Of a DNA stretch of 64,000 nucleotides, positions 59,974 through 64,000 are shown piece by piece. The stretch lies in the NCBI GenBank assembly GCA_023213395.1, contig CM041465.1, forward strand, positions 220,355,741-220,419,740. Direction: 5' to 3'. Made by a program: the position numbers and the translations under genes. Below the pieces are notes generated by a model. The model was not told the origin of the DNA, did not search any database, and saw only the letters and a program-made list of their open reading frames with translations. The stretch comes from Cycas panzhihuaensis. Lineage: Eukaryota; Cycadophyta. The first letter of the stretch is position 1, and every line of letters starts with the position of its first letter.

Positions 59974-60220
59974 ATGGAATTCTACAGAGATAAAGGGAGA
60001 AAATCAAATAAAAGAGATGACAGAAAAGGAAATCATACTATTACTACCAAAAGACCCCTTAAGTACTAAAGATATGGATGAATACAAAACCTTATAGAGG
60101 GGGAACCAAAGAAAGATTAATACCAGCTATAATTGGAATTATAATGAACTTTTCAACTTATGTGGCTAGCATTTGTATATATGCAATAGAATAGAATTAA
60201 AGACCCTAGAAACCATTTAG
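59974..60220 (+). pseudogene. Unrecognised coding-like stretch
   Basis: About 80 codons with two stops: 'EIKGENQIKEMTEKEIILLL', 'PKDPLSTKDMDEYKTL', 'INTSYNWNYNELFNLCG', 'NRIELKTLETI'. It reads as decayed protein; I cannot place it in a family. Confidence 0.3.
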
Positions 60221-63200
60221 CATTATTTCATAATCAATTTGGTTTCAAAAGAGTTAAGAACATAGAAGAAATTAAGAGGTGATTCTTTTCAACGTTACCA
60301 AGATCTATGATATAGCTTTGTATTAGTACATATAGCCAATAAAAATAAGTTGGGAATAATAATAGTAATAGTCATTTGATAGATTTCAAAAGGTATCATA
60401 TAACCATTCATTAGTTATCATATGGGATGAAGGAAATACACAAGGAATTAATTTGAGATTACCATTGTCATATTTATATATTAGTATCCAAAACATTAAA
60501 TGTAGTGGATGATCCATTCATGCACTAATTTTGGTAATGGTTATTTCCATAGTTTTAAATTCCATTAGTCGAATAACTAATTAAGACGTATATGTAGAAA
60601 TGACATACGACCTTAGAGTTTTAGCTAACATACCAAGAGTGGGGGTAAGAAATGTATAGATTACAAAGTGAAATAGAGGAAATAAGAGCAACTTAACTTA
60701 TGGCTCTAATTAAATTAAATATAAATTCAATCCTAACCAATATATGGTTTAAATGTTAAAAATAAAATTAGCTCAACTAAAGTTCAAGAAAGATCACTGA
60801 TTGAAAAAAGGGAAGGCTAGAATATCTACTAAGAGATAAAATTGATGAAGTGATGTGAAGAATGTAAGCTGACCATCCACAATGGCAAGGATTATTACAC
60901 TAGAGAGGTGGTGGGTGAGTTTGTAAAAGGAGAAAAAACATAGTTCCCTTAGGTATATACTTGGGAAATGCATCTAAACACGTTGAATAACTAGTAACTA
61001 CAAGGATAATAACTATGGATTAAAAAAAAAGACAAAATATTATTAGGAATTAGGAGATTATTAAAATTTTACCTTCAAATGAATTAGAAACCTTAAGGAA
61101 ACACAACCAAAATTCTAGTATACACTCAAGAAAATTAAAATATAGATGTAGGGCACCTAGGAAAACTCTTTAGGAGCTAAAATTTGTGATTGTTATAAGA
61201 ACTATTAAAAGAGTTTGGACTAATAGTTCTCCTTATAGAGATATATAAATGGTAAAGTTTAAGGTATTTTAATATACATTCCTATAACAAGGAGACCCTA
61301 AAGGATTATCAAAAGTGTGGAAAAAAGAGAGAGGAGGAGGATTTTAATAGTAAAGAGGATAAAATAGGATGCTAATTTAGAGCTCTAAAGTAAGTATGTT
61401 GATCTATGTTCTCATGGTAAATGGTACCTTAATCGATGAAGGTTAAGAGGGTCAATACATTACTTGAGAGAACATGAAACCAAATGAGCATGCCACATTT
61501 AGCATGCTCAACATTCTCTCTAAAACTAGCCAAGTATATAAGAATTCACCCAGTAGGGATGATTATGGATAAAATAATATTTTATGATAACCAAAATGGA
61601 AGCAAGAGTATACTTGTAATCTACCTTTTTAAGACAATGGGTTTATTCCACTAAATCTATTTAAAATTAGAGAACTCATACCTTTACATTACATGCCAAA
61701 AATAAGTAAATGAGAATGGTTATAACTTCAATAAAGCTAGAATATGAACAAATTGATAATGAAACCCTAACTACAATTATATCAAATGAATCTATATATA
61801 GTTCTTATTTTAATTTCAACTAATAATATAGAGTAATAAGAAATGAAGAAAATGAAGAACCTATAATGCCTCATTTATGATAAATTAAATTAGACAAAGA
61901 AGAGAGGACCATAAGCACCTATTTCACCATAATCGAACTTCTTGCCATTATTAGGTTTGTCTTCAGATTGCTCTCCTCAAAGCTAGTTGATATTTATTTC
62001 TTTCATGCATGTATGGATATTTATTTAATAGTGTGAATGGTAAATGGGTTTCTTTTGATGGATCATTGCATGATTTAACTATAGACTTAGATATGTTTGG
62101 TCTTTTATTATGTGGTTTTTTATTGAGATTGATTAGATGTTTGATTATATATGATGATGGTTATGTCATTATCGATGATTGATACCATGGTGCATTTTAT
62201 ATCTTCTATTTAGCACAAAGGCTACCATGCTCCAAGTCCTTCCATCTTCATTTGATTTTTTTTCCATTGTCATCTCAATATTTGATTGATTTTGGTCCTA
62301 TTTTAACCTATTTTTAGCTTTAAGTTGTAGTGATTCTGGCCTTATCAGTTTATTTTTAGACCTAGTGTCCTTTAGCAAGTTAATGTTTTCTAAAAAATAT
62401 TCCATTTTCTATGTTTTTATCACTTTTCATTTATCACATTTTTTATCAGCATAAAAATGTGACTTTCTTTATAAAATGCAACAATCATATTTTACTAATA
62501 AAATCATATTTTTTACTATCATACATATAAAAAATGATAGAAAATACTAGTTTGTATGTTTTTCCCAGTGTCAATTGCCTAGAACTAGAGCATTGCATCA
62601 CTTGATCTTTCCCAATCACTTCATAATCATAAAATATGTATCCATGTAGTGATTTTATGAGTGGAAGTCAAGTAATCCATGGCTAAAAAATATGGCATGA
62701 TTTTCCACCTGCCCCTTTGCTCAATCTCTATAAATCCTAATATTTTGAGTTAGGGGCTTTTTGGAGAGTCTTTAGAGAGTTTCTTGAGTTTTTCTGAAGT
62801 GTTGTTATGATGCTTAACTTCTATTAGACCTTGATAGTGTTCCCTTTGTTGTTTAAAACTTGATTAGAGATCTATCTTCATGAGAACCTGTTGATCCTGT
62901 TAGAAGGAATAGAGGCATATATTTACCATATTTCCTACTCAATTCTTAGACTCCTAACTTCTCACTCATCTATTGAGATTAGTCTTCTATAGTTTCTACT
63001 AGTATTTTGTGTCCATCCTACCCCTCCTCAACACCTGTTGTCATCAATCTTGTCATTCTCATGGCTCCTTAGACTTGGTGGTGATATGTTAGGTAGAATC
63101 AAGGCACCAATATGAGGCATACACTACTTCTTTTACTTAGATTTAAGGTAACTTTACTTAGATTAATTACTGTTTTCTTTTTCAAGTTAATGAATGGTTT

Positions 63201-64000
63201 GTTTCAAGCTTATCTTTAAAAAAATACAAAAAAGACTTTCATTACTTTTTTAACTTTCATTACTTTTGAAATCTAGTGGTTTTGTTCAATTTCTTTTGGT
63301 GGTAAAGTCTATAATGAAATCAAATTTGATTCCTAAGCTTATATTACACTGATTAAGTTGTTAAAAGGTTATAAGAATTAGACCAGTTTCAATTCCTAAT
63401 TATAACCCCTTCTTAAGCAAGCACACTCTTCTTATTTGTTCTTTTACATGAATCTCAATAAGTTGAGCCCTACCAAGGGCTGGAATAACATATTTCAAAC
63501 TTTTGAGAGGAAGTGGGGTAACAAATAAGAAAGGATCATCAAGTGAGGTAGCCTTCTCTTTTACATACAAGATTTACTTTATACTACATGCTTACTAATT
63601 CATCATGGTCAATTTGTAAATTTGTATATGAGAATTATTTTTTTTAATCAATTACTAAAATATTTGTGTTATGTTATCTTAGTCAATTAGCATCACCTCA
63701 ACATAAGGAGCATTGGAAAGAAGTGAAGTTAGTCAATTACAAGCTCTTCTACAAGATACACATCTCTCATCCTTATACCCTCTAATTTCTTATCTTGGTT
63801 TTAAGATCTCATAAACAAGGAAAAGGAAGGAAAGCTTACTAAATGAACATCTTTTCTTTATAAATAATTTTCTTTGTTTCCTTCTCTCTTTCTTTGCTTA
63901 CTTACACAAGAAAAGAGTAGACATTAGAAGGCTTGATCTAGTAGGTTTGAGCTAGGAACTTGTGATTATCTGATTACTTGTCTCTTTTATCCTTTCACTT
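60221..64000. other. A+T-rich terminal stretch without recognised features
   Basis: No domain or repeat pair could be supported on either strand. A minus-strand CATGGTATCAATC near 62185 is weakly PBS-like but has no LTR partner. A short phrase near 60870 ('CEECKLTIHNGKDYYTREVV') is the only other protein-like run noted. Confidence 0.3.

Noticed and set aside
57119-64000. Endogenous pararetrovirus or DNA transposon in the right-hand region
   Set aside because: No RT, coat, movement-protein, transposase or terminal inverted repeat signature could be found.

Overview
This window looks like intergenic DNA from a seed plant with a very large, strongly A+T-rich genome. Almost every recognisable stretch is a plant retrotransposon: Ty1/Copia elements with UBN2-type gag, Ty3/Gypsy elements including a Tat-like one with a second archaeal-type RNase H, and plant L1-type LINEs with zf-RVT and RNase H modules. 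Most are decayed by stops and frameshifts. I see no intact host gene, no rRNA or tRNA gene, and no bacterial or organellar feature. The species cannot be named from the sequence.

Layout. 1-2884: an internally deleted Copia derivative (copy 1) ending in its 3' LTR. 2885-12710: a minus-strand Tat-like Gypsy (G1) from aRNase H back to its 5' LTR. 12711-13668: the 5' LTR, PBS and leader of a sister element (G2). 13669-15410: decayed host-gene fragments, one clearly AMSH-like. 15411-15546: a (TA)n tract. 15547-18016: copy 2 of the internally deleted Copia. 18017-19338: 5' LTR, PBS and leader of another minus-strand Gypsy (H).

From about 19340 to 56280 lies one old minus-strand Gypsy (F) blown apart by nested insertions. 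Its RT is split by Copia A (plus, about 19999-47865). Copia A is split by Copia B (minus, about 22709-43398). B is split 27 bp inside its 5' LTR/PBS by Copia C (plus, 29074-43113; 303-bp LTRs; near-matching target duplications). C's gag is split by Gypsy D (minus, 31945-38686; perfect CAAGA target duplication, perfect PBS, PPT). Copia A also carries a truncated LINE (44521-46371), and F carries a longer LINE (48698-52976, minus) with a target duplication of at least 16 bp. Insertion order is F, then A, B, C, D. The two LINEs are younger than their respective hosts.

57119-64000 is very A+T-rich, decayed sequence with a few unrecognised coding-like stretches and one LTR-like start.

The most interesting points are: (1) two copies of a gag-plus-tail Copia sharing the same loss of nearly all pol, i.e. 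a non-autonomous family; (2) an archaeal-type RNase H placed downstream of integrase in G1; (3) an AMSH exon beside a second gene-like fragment on the same strand; (4) the four-step nest with exact junctions; (5) loss of protease and half of integrase from Copia A exactly at the Copia B insertion site. Nothing here is a convincing new functional system.
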